Source: Enoplolaimus lenunculus (taxonomy: Eukaryota > Nematoda > Enoplea > Enoplida > Thoracostomopsidae). Taken from it: a DNA stretch of 64,000 nucleotides. The notes beneath the pieces were generated by a model. It was given only the letters and a program-made list of their open reading frames with translations, searched no databases and had not been told where the DNA came from. The stretch covers positions 186,001-250,000 of the forward strand of contig JASANG010000546.1 of the NCBI GenBank assembly GCA_030248215.1, read 5' to 3'. The translations under genes and the position numbers were made by a program. Positions 1 to 11,508 of this stretch are shown here, one piece after another (position 1 is the stretch's first letter; each line of letters starts with the position of its first letter).

Positions 1-1
1 T

Positions 2-1858
2 GTAAGCGAAAAACTCCGTTTCCGGTCAGGTGTCCCGCAAGGTTGCGTCTTATCACCCAACTTATTCCTGCTTTTCATCAACGATATCCTAGATGAAATG
101 CCTGATGGTATACAAGCCTCGTTATTCGCTGATGATTTAGCCCTGTGGTGTACAGACCAAAGCCTGGCATCTGCAGAAGAAGCTCTCCAAGCTGCCCTAG
201 ATCGATTGCACGTATGGACAACACGCTGGAAGATGACAGTCAACGTATCGAAGTGCGAATGCACATACTTTTCCAACCATCCCTTGGAAACCAGTTCGAG
301 GTGGACTCCCAATTTAATGTTGAACGGTTCCGCGATCCCGTTCTCTGAAGCGCCCACCTTTCTTGGTGTGAAGTTCGATAGAGCCCTCTCCTTCAAGGCA
401 CACATCCAGGCACTGCGCAGCCGTCTAGAAAAACGAAACCAAGTGGTCCGTGCAGTAGCAGGAAAAAAGTGGGGTTGCTCGAAAGAAGATCTACGTTCAC
501 TATATCTGGCATACATTCAGTCGGCGATCCAATACTGCGGCTCTGCTTGGTTACCCAGTACAGCTGACTCCAATATCAAAGACCTTCAAACCATAGTTAA
601 TTCTAGTGCACGTACGATCACGGGATGCGTTCGCGGTACTCCCCAGGACCTAGTTCTGAATGAAGCGGGTCTCCTGCCGATCAAGTTTTTCCAGAAGTCA
701 CTCCCGGCCAAGGCGGTAGAGAAATCACTTCGCTTGCCTGCAAGCAACCCGCGGCGTACGGTAGCAGAGCAGCACGTGCGAACCAGACTAGTAAGGAACT
801 CCTGGCGTAACGCGGGAAAAAGCACCATCATTGAATCGGGAATCCCCGAATCCCCAAGAGAAGATCTACGGCTACACCACAAAATCGAGCCATGGTCCAG
901 CCCATGTAACCTTGAGGTCCAAGCGAAGCTTCATGTGCCCTGCTCCAAGTCAGATCCGCCAGAACAACTCGCTGCCATCGCACAAGAAAGAATCAGCCAG
1001 CTCTCGACTGCAGACATCCGCATATGGTCCGACGGTTCGGTGCAGGAGGGCACGAAGAACGGCGGTAGCGGCGTTCTGATTATTGACAAATCTGGCATCG
1101 AACACACCATCAAACTGGCCGCCGGCGCAATCTGCAGCAGCTACAGAGCGGAACTCGTAGCTATAGATGCCGCGTTAAAGTGGCTCTGGGCACACCAACA
1201 ACGGCACCGTACGGCGCTCTTGCTGTCAGACTCCCAGTCAGCACTGGAAAGTCTGAGACGTGGCCCAGCCAATGCTGCCAACATGCTTGAGGACAAGATC
1301 TGGAAAACCTTAGCCGACCTCTCCTCCATACGATGCCGGGTTATTTTGCAGTGGATACCTGGTCATGTCGGTTTGGAAGGAAACGAAAGAGTTGATTCGA
1401 TCGCCAAAGATGCCACCTTACTAGACCAATCCGACATCCCTATCGACATCAGGACTGCCCTAGCACAGATTGATCGTCATCTGAAAGATTTATGGCGTTC
1501 CTCACTCTCCCACCCCACACAGCCGGATGGAGTCAGGCCTCCCCCCGTTCGGGACAAAGAAGCTAGCCTCTCTCGCTACGAACGAATCATACTATCCCAG
1601 CTACGAGCAGGGGAGCACTGCCCGCTCCTGAGATCGTTTCTATCTCGCATCAACGCCGCCGATGACCCCAAATGCCAGGATTGTCTCATGGCCGACGACA
1701 CTTTCCAACACGTCCTGTGTGAGTGCCCACGCCACTGTACAAAGAGGCTGACCACTTTCGGCGAAATCCCGACCAAGGCCGCCCTGTTCGACGATCCCGT
1801 CAATGTGATCAAGTTTCTACGCGAATGCGGCCGCCTGCGGCGGCCGACCGATGCATGA
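2..1858 (+). CDS. Non-LTR retrotransposon ORF2, C-terminal part (RT end + RNase H), 5' cut by window
   Basis: The frame is open from base 2 (no start in the window) to a TGA at 1856-1858, 618 codons. It begins inside reverse transcriptase: RSGVPQGCVLSP, then the catalytic FADD motif (about residues 42-45) and the thumb. RNase H follows: the acidic residues can be seen in WSDGS (about residue 343), SYRAEL, LLLSDSQSAL and the GHVGLEGNERVD block. The tail has a Cys/His cluster (CQDCLMADDTFQHVLCECP) typical of these elements. RT plus RNase H in one ORF without protease or integrase points to the I/Jockey-type group of LINEs, which move by target-primed reverse transcription. No internal stop is seen, so the copy may be young or its missing 5' part may carry the damage. 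Clade assignment is inference. Confidence 0.92.
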   Translation, partial: VSEKLRFRSGVPQGCVLSPNLFLLFINDILDEMPDGIQASLFADDLALWCTDQSLASAEEALQAALDRLHVWTTRWKMTVNVSKCECTYFSNHPLETSSRWTPNLMLNGSAIPFSEAPTFLGVKFDRALSFKAHIQALRSRLEKRNQVVRAVAGKKWGCSKEDLRSLYLAYIQSAIQYCGSAWLPSTADSNIKDLQTIVNSSARTITGCVRGTPQDLVLNEAGLLPIKFFQKSLPAKAVEKSLRLPASNPRRTVAEQHVRTRLVRNSWRNAGKSTIIESGIPESPREDLRLHHKIEPWSSPCNLEVQAKLHVPCSKSDPPEQLAAIAQERISQLSTADIRIWSDGSVQEGTKNGGSGVLIIDKSGIEHTIKLAAGAICSSYRAELVAIDAALKWLWAHQQRHRTALLLSDSQSALESLRRGPANAANMLEDKIWKTLADLSSIRCRVILQWIPGHVGLEGNERVDSIAKDATLLDQSDIPIDIRTALAQIDRHLKDLWRSSLSHPTQPDGVRPPPVRDKEASLSRYERIILSQLRAGEHCPLLRSFLSRINAADDPKCQDCLMADDTFQHVLCECPRHCTKRLTTFGEIPTKAALFDDPVNVIKFLRECGRLRRPTDA

Positions 1859-1929
1859 CGAGTGCAGCTGGATGGGGATGAAACAACAACATAATTGTTG
1901 CGTAACTATGAAAATTCATAGATTCACCG

Positions 1930-2309
1930 CAAAGTGGCAACAAAGGTTCGGATTCGGGCTCGGCAAAAATTTGTGGTTCGGATTCGGAATCAGATTCGGT
2001 TGTGATAAAGTCGAATCCAAAAGCCGAATCCAATAATGTTCGGCAATAAGTTTTTTCATTTTTAAGCAATAAAAATTCTGAATAACTTGTTATTTAAATC
2101 AATATTTTTGTTTCAAGTCACAAATCTCAGAACTGAGGTTGGGCACGAAATATATTAATATTTGCAAGTTATGTGGCTGACATTGCGTTGATGTTGAGAA
2201 ACAAATTATACATATATCTGAAATTTGCAACATGCAAGATTCGGATTCGGATTCCGTAAACTAGCAATGGATTCGGATTCGGTCAAATTGTGGATTCGGT
2301 GCCACCCTG
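1930..2309. mobile_element. hAT-like MITE copy 1 (380 bp)
   Basis: Short non-coding element rich in the motif GATTCGGATTCGG at both ends. Its termini are degenerate inverted repeats (left CGCAAAGTGGCAAC, right GTGCCACCCTG) and it is flanked by a near-perfect 8-bp duplication, ATTCACCG at 1922-1929 and ATTCACAG at 2310-2317. An 8-bp duplication is the mark of hAT transposition. A second copy in the same orientation lies at 44,011-44,419, and the two align along their whole length. No transposase is encoded, so movement would depend on a source element elsewhere. Confidence 0.75.
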
Positions 2310-2317
2310 ATTCACAG

Positions 2318-3959
2318 AGACATTTTATTCATCAAGCATCACTTATATACTTCAACATTAACCTATACTTCTTATAGCCAGCATTTCCTGAATCCTCTGC
2401 TTCTGTTCTTGCTTCTAAACCACCGGCACTAAAAACAACACCGAGACAAACCTGCATAATACCAAGACATGCCGAGACCGACTCCTATACCTGGCCTAAA
2501 CACAAATTTTTAGGGGCCAATCAGAATTTTTAGGGGCCAATTGTGAAAAGTGTTATTATATGTGAAATTTCAGCTTGTCTGGGATTGTTATTGAAGTGAA
2601 ATAGCAAGTACTAAATCAGGTAGCGCCGCAGGCGAAGTTATCAAATTTGTATTTTCCTGGGAATAAAATTGCAACCTATTTCTGAAAAACAGCTTGTGAA
2701 AAATGGCGAAAAAAACTATACAGAAAGATGTTAATTTTTCTACTTTCCACAAAAACAACTTTATTATCCGGTAGGTTTATTCAGGATACCGCATTTCAAA
2801 ACCTATACTTTAACTCCATTTGTACATTTTTATAAAATTGGCGAAGTGTGTGTCGACCACTTTACTTTCCGATTTACATAGAAAGAAATAGGCTGCTCAG
2901 TTACCTGCCACGGTAAAGACGGTTCAATTTAAATGTAGTTAGCTATGTAACCCTTCGAGATATCGCAAATATTACCTTAATATTCTCATTGGCAGGGACC
3001 ACATTCTCAAATGCCAGCAGCGTCTATCACCAGTTATCGCTAAGAACCATTTTCGCCTATACCTATAGCACCTATCACCAATTTGTGATAGGTGATCGTA
3101 ACTTTTTATCCAATTAAAGGTGAAATTCAAAATTCGGCACATTTTTCGCAATTTCACATTTTGCTCTATATCTGTCCAAATTTTGAAATTCGCAATTCAA
3201 TGAGTTTATCATTTTGAAAACCTACGTTAACCCAAAAAACAGGATCGATGCTTAAAGCTGTCCCGTGTCCCGGCAAACTTGGCTAAAACCTAAAACTTCA
3301 TGCTGAATATAGTAGCAGCAAAAATACAATTAACTGCAGCAGTTCTTACCGTTGCACTACAGGCCTGTTGCAGTCTCGGACTTCAGAGTATAGTATTTGC
3401 AGTTAAACTAGAACAAACAGTTCGACCCACTGATAATCATTCAAAAATTTAAACCTGTGTTTGCAATGGTCAGAACCTGCGGTGGCGAGAAGCCAATATT
3501 TAATATTCAAAATAGGTCTATTTTGGATAATGACGTTAATAGGAAAGGAAACCCGGGAACATATATCCTCTCCAGAATGCAATCGGAATTCTGGTTCTGG
3601 CATTTTTTCTCCTTCCGGCTACCGTAAATTTTTACCGGACTAAAAATTCCGTTATTAAATTTTGGTCGGTAGAAAATATAAGTATTTCATTAGTATAGCT
3701 TATAAACCGTGACAATCACCGAGAATAAAAAAGCGGAGACAGATTTCGCTTTTGTGGATAATGAATATCTAAAATATATACAGTAGATTAACCCACCATC
3801 CACAACTTGGTGCGTTCGTGCTTCATGGTGTGGAAAAACATAGGCAAAATTACCCTATTCCATGTATTAATGTTACTCTGAGGGGCGTACCGTTTTACCA
3901 CGGGGCAGCATTAGGCCAGCACTCCTGCTCACTTATTTGTGCTGGGAAGGAGGGACAGG
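2318..3959. other. Non-coding stretch between MITE and minisatellite
   Basis: No convincing exon is seen on either strand; ORFs are short and AT-rich. It holds a local duplication of TTTTTAGGGGCCAAT near 2507-2541 and a perfect hairpin at 3069-3094 that is listed separately. Confidence 0.5.
3069..3094. repeat. Perfect 10-bp-stem hairpin, CACCTATCAC type
   Basis: CACCTATCAC (3069-3078) and GTGATAGGTG (3085-3094) are exact reverse complements around a 6-base loop. Related sequences occur at 41,510-41,531 (7-bp stem) and, degenerate, at about 59,250-59,275 and 59,390-59,420. They look like ends or tails of a dispersed repeat family. Confidence 0.6.
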
Positions 3960-6060
3960 TTCCAGCTGATGTTTTTGGTTGGTCGGTCGGACAACTTCGA
4001 GCGTTTGTTTTTGTTGGGTCGGCCGGGTCAGCCGAGACAGCTTCGAGCCTGTGTTTTGCTGGGTCGGGCGGGACCACCAGGACAGCTTCGAGACTATGTT
4101 TTTGCTTGGTCGGCCGGGTCAGTCGGGACATCTTCGGGTATGTGTTTTCGTTGAGTCGGCCGGGACAGCTGGGACAGCTTCGAGCCTGTGTTTTTACTGG
4201 GTCGACCGGGTAAACAGGGACAGCTTCGAGCCTGTGTTTTTGTTTGGTCGGCCGGGTCAGCCGGGACAGCTTTGAGCCTACGTTTGCTGGGTCGGGCGTG
4301 TAATCAGGGACAGCTTCGAGCCTGTGTTTTTGCTTGGTCGGCCGGTTCAGCCGAGACAGCTTTGGGTATGTGTTTTCGTTGGGTCGGCCGGGACAGCTGG
4401 GACAGCTTTGTGTCTGTGTTTTTGCTTGATCGGCCGGGTCAGTCTGGACAGCTTCGGGTATGTGTTTTCGTTGGGTCGGCCGGGACAGGTGGGACAGCTT
4501 TGTGCCTGTATTCTTGCTGGGTCGGGCGGGACCGTCAGGACAGCTTCGAGCCTGTGTTTTAGCTTGGTCGGCCGGGTCAGCCGGGACAGCTTCGGGTATG
4601 TGATTTCGTTGGGTCGGCCGGGTCAGCCGGGACAGCTTCGGGTACGTGATTTCGTTGGGTCGGCCGGGTAAGCAGGGACAGCTTCGAGCCTGTTTTTGTT
4701 TGGTCGGCCGGGTAAGCAGGGACAGCTTCGAGCATGTGTTTTCGTTGGTTCGGTCGGGACAGCAGGGATAGCTGCTAGCCTACGTTTTTGCTGGGTCGGG
4801 TGGGATAGCCGGACAGCTTCGAGCCCATATTTTCCTGGGTAGGACGAACAGCTAGGACAGGTTCGAGCCTGTTTTTGCTGGGTTGGTCGGGACAGCTTCG
4901 AGCCTATGTTTTTGCTGGGTTGGTCGGGACAGCTTAGAGCCTATGTTTCCGCTGGGTAGGCCGGGTAAGCTTCAAGCGTATGCTTTTTGCTCGGTTGGTC
5001 GGGACAGCTTCGAGCCTATGTTTTTGCTGGGTTGGTCGAGACAGCTTCGAGCCTATGTTTTCGCTGGGTAGGCCGGGTAAGCTTCAAACGCATGTTTTTG
5101 CTCGGTTGGTCGGGACAGTTTCGACCCTATGTTTTGCTGGGTTGGTCGGCATAGCTTCGAGCCTATGTTTTTGCTGGGTTGGTCGGGACAGCTTCGAGCC
5201 TATGTTATTGCTGGATTGGTCGGGACAGCTTCGAGCCTATGTTTTCGCTGGGTTGGCCGGGTAAGCTTCAAGCGTATGTTTTTGCTGGGTTGGTCGGAAC
5301 AGCTTCGAGCCTATGTTTTGCTGGGTTGGTTGGGATAGCTTCGAGCATATGTTTTTGCTGGATTGGTCGGGACAGCTTCGAGCCTATGTTTTCGCTGGGT
5401 TGGCCGGGTAAGCTTCAAGCGTATGTTTTTGCTGGTTTGTCGGGACAGCTTCGAGCCTATGTTTTGCTGGGTTGGCCGGGTAAACTTCAAGCGTATGTTG
5501 TTGCTGGAATGTCGGGAAAGCTTCGAGCATATGTTTTGCTGGGTTGGCCGGGTTTCAAGCGTATGTTTTTGCTGGGTTTGTCGGGACAGCTTCGAGCCTA
5601 TGTTATTGCTGGATTGGTCGGGACAGCTTCGAGCCTATGTTTTCGCTGGGTTGGCCGGGTAAGCTTCAAGCGTATGTTTTTGCTAGGTTGGTCGGAACAG
5701 CTTCGAGCCTATGTTTTGCTGGGTTGGTTGGGATAGCTTCGAGCATATGTTTTTGCTGGATTGGTCGGGACAGCTTCGAGCCTATGTTTTGGCTGGGTTG
5801 GCCGGGTAAGCTTCAAGCGTATGTTTTTGCTGGTTTGTCGGGACAGCTTCGAGCCTATGTTTTGCTGGGTTGGCCGGGTAAACTTCAAGCGTATGTTGTT
5901 GCTGGTTTGTCAGGAGAGCTTCGAGCCTATGTTTTGCTGGGTTGGCCGGGTTTCAAGCGTATGTTTTTGCTGGGTTTGTCGGGACAGCTTCGAGGTTGTT
6001 TTCGCTGAGTTGGCCGGAACTGCTAGGACGCGTTCAAGCGTATAATTTACGGGTTGACCG
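3960..6060. repeat. Minisatellite of 46-bp and 37-bp units, about 2.1 kb
   Basis: A core with GGGACAGCTTCGAGCCTATG followed by a T-run, then GCTGGGT and GGTCG, is repeated tandemly. The left part (to about 4800) uses about 46-bp units that carry an extra GGTCAGCCG-like 9-mer; the right part uses about 37-bp units without it. Both lengths leave remainder 1 when divided by 3, and the unit has no stop in any forward frame, so translation gives long overlapping repetitive ORFs (up to 185 codons, 5179-5736) in all three frames. I read these ORFs as a by-product rather than genes: there is no consistent start, signal peptide, splice structure or codon bias, and indels break the frames. Divergence rises toward both edges (after about 6000 the unit decays). 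Confidence 0.93.
5180..5998. repeat. 398-bp higher-order duplication inside the minisatellite
   Basis: Distinctive variant blocks recur exactly 398 bp apart: TATGTTATTGCTGGATTGG at 5201 and 5599, TCGAGCATATGTTTTTGCTGG at 5341 and 5739 (first 20 bases compared), and GGTTTCAAGCGTATG at 5551 and 5949. The two blocks of about eleven units are nearly identical, so a multi-unit segment was duplicated recently, by unequal exchange or replication slippage. Confidence 0.85.
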
Positions 6061-6936
6061 GAACAGTTTTGAGCCTACGTTTTCACCACGGCTGCCGAAA
6101 CTAGCTTCGAAGCATATATTTTTATTTTGCTCGGCCTCTCTCAACAGTTTCGACGCTGATTTCTGCTAAACTCCTAGTCTTTAGCTAAGCATAAACTATT
6201 AAGCCTGGGATACGTCGTATAAGCCTATGGAGAGCAAACCTCAGAATAAGCCTAACTCTATGTATAAGCCTACTAGAGAGAACAGGTGAGTCGATTAAAA
6301 TGCAGTGTTTAATTATGTTAAATCTGACGTCTATAGAGATAAAATTTCAATAAATTTCACTTGCGGCCATCGAGGTGTAACCAAATATCCGTACTCGTTT
6401 AAGTTAAAATCGGTGTCCCTTTTGTTTCTGTTACTGAAATATCGAAAATTTCGTTATTTTTATGCTCAAAACTGGTTATAAATAACGTGACAATCGCGCA
6501 GTTTTGAAGATATGTTGCAATTATAGTTTGATGTGAAATAGAAATTAATACAAAATTTAGACAAGATCTTAAAAATTAGGGGGCAAACGCTAGTTTTTTT
6601 TTTAATTTTACAAAAATGTTGAGTATTTATATGCCTCAATTATATTGGTAGAATTATAAAACATCTTTAAAATCTCAGCCAATGTTAGGGGCGTCAGGTT
6701 GCTACGAAGAAATATATTTTTTCGATTAGGAGTGTATCCCTTTAGCTATCTTCTGCTTTTTATTGGCTAACACATGCTTAATCACTAATTTAAGCCATAA
6801 ACTATATTTAATGCAGCTTTATGGGTAAATACAATTTAATGTTTAAAGGCTGTTTTAAATGTAAAAATGTTTCACCGAGCGTCAAGCATTAAAGGAACTC
6901 TGCATATATGCAACAATTTGAGCCATACCGCACGCC

Positions 6937-7053
6937 AAGGTTGCAACTGAGTGAATCGAATGTGACTCTGGCGGAGTCGATTTTAATCAGTTTGCGCAGT
7001 CAGGAAAAGCCTATTTCAGAGAGAGTCAACTTGACTCACCATTCTTTGCAGTG
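6937..7053. mobile_element. Fragment of CACTGCAAA-terminus MITE (one arm)
   Basis: It ends in TTTGCAGTG followed by TA and matches the right arm of the complete element at 52,221-52,430 (shared GACTCTGGCGGAGTCGA and AAAAGCCTATTTC blocks). The left arm is missing, so this is a truncated copy. Confidence 0.7.
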
Positions 7054-8071
7054 TACATATTCGGATATCCGGCGTCCATATATAATTTGCACATGGACTG
7101 CATTCAAATTAAGTGACTAATATAAAGAACCACATATTCAATCTTTGGAATAAACTATCTTAATGAAATAAGTATATATAGATGAAAGCTTTGTCTTAGT
7201 GTGCTCGTTCACCTTAATAGATAATGACTAGTAAATGTGCCTGTTGCATGTTTTTGCCATTCATGTAATGTCTCTGTATAAGAAATAACGGTATAAAACC
7301 AGCAAGATGTACTGGTTGCAGTACTTTTGCGTTACGAAGTGCAACGAACCTGTAAGAGGGTAGTAGGAAAGATCTGATTAGAATAAAATTTGTTAGAAGT
7401 GTAGTTTGATTTATACCAGAACCAGGCTTCAAATTTTAATTAGCGGCAATCAAAGTTGTGTAATTAATTTCAAGAGTTGCCCCAGAGGCTGTAACATTAT
7501 TACACTGATTTGGTTTGGGGTAAAAATGTTTTCGGTCACATCCAATTTTTCATAGTTGCTTGTTTCGATTCCCCATTTATACCTGTGATAGAGAATAGAA
7601 TATATTTGCGGCTGCTGCTGGTTAATTTTTATAGTTGCAGAGCAGGGTGTTAGGTGCTAGTAAATCATTTTTTTGTAAAAATGATTCTTTAATACATTGA
7701 AATTTTGGTGCCGAAATAGCTCTTTATAGGAATTTGTTTGGAACGCAATATTCATAAAATGGCAATGAGTTCTTAGGCTGAAGTAGTAAAAATCTTTCGA
7801 CCTTTCGACTCTAATCGTTTAGTCCACTATTTCCATTATTACAATTAGCCTTTTTGTTGTGTCTGTATTATAAGGCTTTCTTGCATTCAACAAGTTGGTT
7901 TTCGCCTTGCGGTTGTAGCACGAAATATAATTGAAATGATTTTTTACACTAAAAACAAGAGTTTTTATGGTCGTTATATATAATCGAAATTGGAATAACT
8001 TGATGCAAAAAAGAGGAAATTTTATAAAGCGGTTGTTTGCTAGCCTGTGAAGTCGTTGAAAATATGTAACT

Positions 8072-8215
8072 CAGGGGCCGAACGGTTTTCCTGGGAACGG
8101 CAATGAAGTACGCTTAAGCTTTAGATTAAGTTCGTTCTTGGTTTAAGCTAATTATATGCTTAAGCTTACGCTAAAGCGTTGGCTTAAGAATATGCTTAGG
8201 CTACTGATTTGATGC
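8072..8215. mobile_element. CAGGGGC-terminus MITE fragment (TAAGC-rich family)
   Basis: It begins CAGGGGCCGAACGGTTTT and continues into a run of CTTAAGC/TAAGC motifs, like the complete copy at 59,855-60,085. The right terminus is not recognisable. Confidence 0.5.
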
Positions 8216-9192
8216 TGAGTTTTACACTGGTCGAAGTTATTGTCACCGCCCTCGGGCGGTGACTCTTGTATTTGCTCGCGGCTATTTTCAAAGAAATATG
8301 TATTATGTATATATTAGAACGTTTTTACGAAAAATTTTGGTTAAATTTACAAAATTCTAATCGAGAATTTTTCAGTGAATCCTATTATATCATTATATGT
8401 GGAAATGTGATACAATTTCTTTGTTGGACAGAATGTATATGCTTCATTACAGTTCGTGCATGTTCAGAACGATAAGAATCTTAAGTTCCGTCTGGAAAAT
8501 AATTGTCTGTTATGCCGTTCAGTAAAATTAAGCAGGTTTGCATGCTAACCGTTATACTCATAAAAAACGTGGAAAGTGTGCGGTTATAGCACATTTGTGT
8601 AGCCAGTCAGTTGCTCCACTCCGGTAACTCAGCCCAACGGCACCTCGCTACCCACTGCGCCGAGAGTTTGACTGCAGTTTCAGCCGTCCGTTGAAGCATT
8701 ACTCGTAGCTTCGCTCCCTGTAGGCCGCACCAAAGGTCTGTTTTAAGACCTGGGGAAGAGTAAAGTTTTTTGTAGTCTATAAGTCAGCATGCAGAACGAA
8801 CCAAAATAACAACTGTTCGGCTTATAGTCACCTGCCCAAACCGGTTACCCTAATTGCACATAATTTTACCGCCTACGTCTTCGTTCAGCGAAAATAAACG
8901 GAAAATCTACGTACATAACATTAAAAACGAATAACAACAACGATAACACTTGGAAGAGGTTTGTTCTACTGTAGAATTTTCGTTTCAAGCAAAACATGAG
9001 TTGAACTGGAGCTCCAACTTAAATCGAAGTCGACATTCAGGGACTATGTAAAAGGCATATATCTTGAAATAGACCAAGTGTGGACGTAATTGCGCGAAAA
9101 CGTATGGAATAATGGATGGAATTCTGAAAATTTTCACTCAAGTATAACTTTATACTTATATATTTGCTAAGCAGTTGCTGGACCATATAGAT

Positions 9193-9325
9193 CAGGGGCA
9201 GACCGTTTGTCATGAGACTGATACGAAGTCAGCTAGGCTAAGACTCAGGTTGATGTATAAGCTTATTCCTATGCTTAGGTGTAGGCTTACGGATATAAAT
9301 ACTACTGCTAAGTCCTGATTTACAC
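9193..9325. mobile_element. CAGGGGC-terminus MITE fragment (TAAGC-rich family)
   Basis: It begins CAGGGGCAGACCGTTTGTC, then GAGACTGATAC and repeated TAAGC/GCTTAGG motifs. It shares order and motifs with 59,855-60,085; the right end is lost or merged with the next repeat. Confidence 0.5.
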
Positions 9326-9329
9326 ATTG

Positions 9330-9640
9330 GCTTGTTTTCAGAAACACTCCATTTTATAGTTTTTAAAAGCGTATATACTCAGGTTAAATAAATACTTAAG
9401 TCGTTGCCTAATTTTGATTTTTTAAAAATAAGCCATTCAGGCATGCTAATGTTGATCCAGTTATGGTAGACTAATGGTGCCTCTTTAATTTCTATCAAAA
9501 CTTACTTTTTCGTTATAACAATGGCGGACACTTTGCGTTTTTTGCTCAAACTTTAAGTACTTACTTAATTCGACCACTTAAGTAACTATATATCTCACGT
9601 AAATACTTAGTAAGATTTCAGAAACGTAGACGTCTTAAAT
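9330..9640. mobile_element. Diverged copy of the ACTTAAGT-rich MITE
   Basis: It aligns with the better-preserved element at 62,282-62,660: both have AAAAGCGTA, AATACTTAAG, TGGTGCCTC, a GACAATGG-like block and TTTAAGTA...TACTTAA in the same order. The terminal inverted repeats are degraded here. Confidence 0.6.
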
Positions 9641-11508
9641 ATACAACGTTCCGCTGGCATAATGTTAAGGCTTAATTACTCAAAGGCAATTTGTCTGTGT
9701 GCAGATAACCACCACTAGATCCACATTTATGTGAATTCTATCATTTGAGCCTGATAGAGCAGAACAATTTTGGGTTTGGCCAACTCGCGGTGACCGTGCA
9801 TTTGACTTTCAGTCAAATAACTTGTTATTACATGTTTTACAGGCTAGCACAGTGTAGTTACTTCAGTTATATCTTGGTTGGAGTCCGCGCAATTTGGTTT
9901 TTGAACCTTTTTACGAGAGTCTGATTTATATGTGTGCGAGCGAAGCTATTGATGCTGTACTCCTGAGAATCGGGAAATTCCAATGAAAAATATTCGATGT
10001 ATATTATGATTTGTGTTGCCCTTTCGAATGTCTAGCACACTTGTAAAATTCATTATGAGCCGTATTTTATCTCAAACGATTACCTAGCAAAAAATAATAT
10101 TTTTGTATTCTGACTTTGGAATGTGAAATTATAAATACCACAGGCTAACGGAGATCAAACGCAAGATAGAGTGTAATATTCTGGCTTAGACAACTTTTAA
10201 GAGTTCGAATAATGCGAAAAGATTGATGCATTATTGACCTGTAATACCACCAAATCAATGCTTCAAGAATTTTTGTTAAATGAAAGATGAATGAACGGAG
10301 AATAGTTGTGATGCCGGATTTTTTTGCTTGGAAAAAGGGGATAATTATTGCGCAGTGTAGGGAGTCATTTTTGCACTACTTCGTGAAAACTCAATTTTAC
10401 AAATGTCAAACAAGGCTTATTGGCCTTTAAAAATGTCATCATGTTAAGTATTTAAAGGGTGCTACACATGGGGCAGGGTGGCGGAGATTCTATGTTCGTA
10501 CGGGCTGTGCGATTTTTATTGTGTTCCAGTCTCTCGTTTTGTTGGTTTTGTCTAACTAGATCCTATCTTGGGACCCTTACCAGTTTTATTCTTAATTTTG
10601 TGCGTTCCCCGTATCAGACGTTTTACTAATAAAAGTAAATTGGTGTAAACAGAGACTTCAAACGTGGCTTGGTTAAATTACAGTTAGTAAAGCAGCGTAA
10701 TAAACCTGTAAGTAGAGTAGAGGTAATAAATTTTTGTGATCCAGTCATTGTTCGCTATTTAGATATTTTTTTGCAAAATACAAATAACAGTGATGTATTA
10801 TTCCTCTTTACAACGAGAACAAAATGTGCGAAGGTAAGCAGTGCGCAAGCGGAGGTGAAAAACCGGAGCCGTCACCGCAGTTCGTAAAACGCTTGCTAAT
10901 TAAGGGACACAAAAAATACTGTTGGCTTTTAAGGTACAGAGGCGCCGTGGGCTTGATTTTTACTGTAGCTTTCACTTGAAAAAAACACCGCTGAATAGAT
11001 CGTATTCAGCATGGTTGATTTACACAATTCTAATGAATTCTGTAGGCAAAATATATATTTATTAAAAATGAACAAAGTTGACCTTAAATACAGCATATAC
11101 CCCGGTTAAGGGACACTCAGATTCCAAGTAAGGGACACCGGACGCAAATTAGGGACGTATCTTATTTTGCGCAGTAAAATGTCCAACCATTGAAACTAGT
11201 GCGATAAAATCAAATAGAATTCCTGTCGGAAACAGAGTTCTGGTTACGGAATGTTTATCAGGTCAACTATTTTATTTATATTGAAACCAAATATTGAATC
11301 TTAGTGTAAAAGGTTAAAAGTTACAAATTCAAACAATATTGTAGTATGAAAACAAAACACATGTACACTAGTCAATATATTGGTAAACAAACACAATCAC
11401 ACAGCAATAGGGGCAAACTAAACTAGACCTTAATTAATTTTTACTCATTTCAAAAATATTTCGGTAGTCACCATTAAAATTTACTAGTGAACCGTCTTAA
11501 ACTTGACT

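Larger units (their letters stand above)
6170..11100. other. Non-coding, MITE-bearing stretch
   Basis: About 4.9 kb with no supportable exon. The ORFs present are short, lack splice context and have AT-driven composition. The identifiable content is four MITE fragments listed separately (6937-7053, 8072-8215, 9193-9325, 9330-9640). Confidence 0.5.

Noticed and set aside
3818-6008. Eight or more overlapping ORFs (up to 185 codons) across the minisatellite
   Set aside because: They follow from a stop-free repeat unit of length 1 modulo 3; frames break at each indel and there is no start, splice or codon-bias evidence.
3960-6060. Possible CRISPR-like array
   Set aside because: Units are contiguous with no unique spacers, and the genome is clearly eukaryotic.
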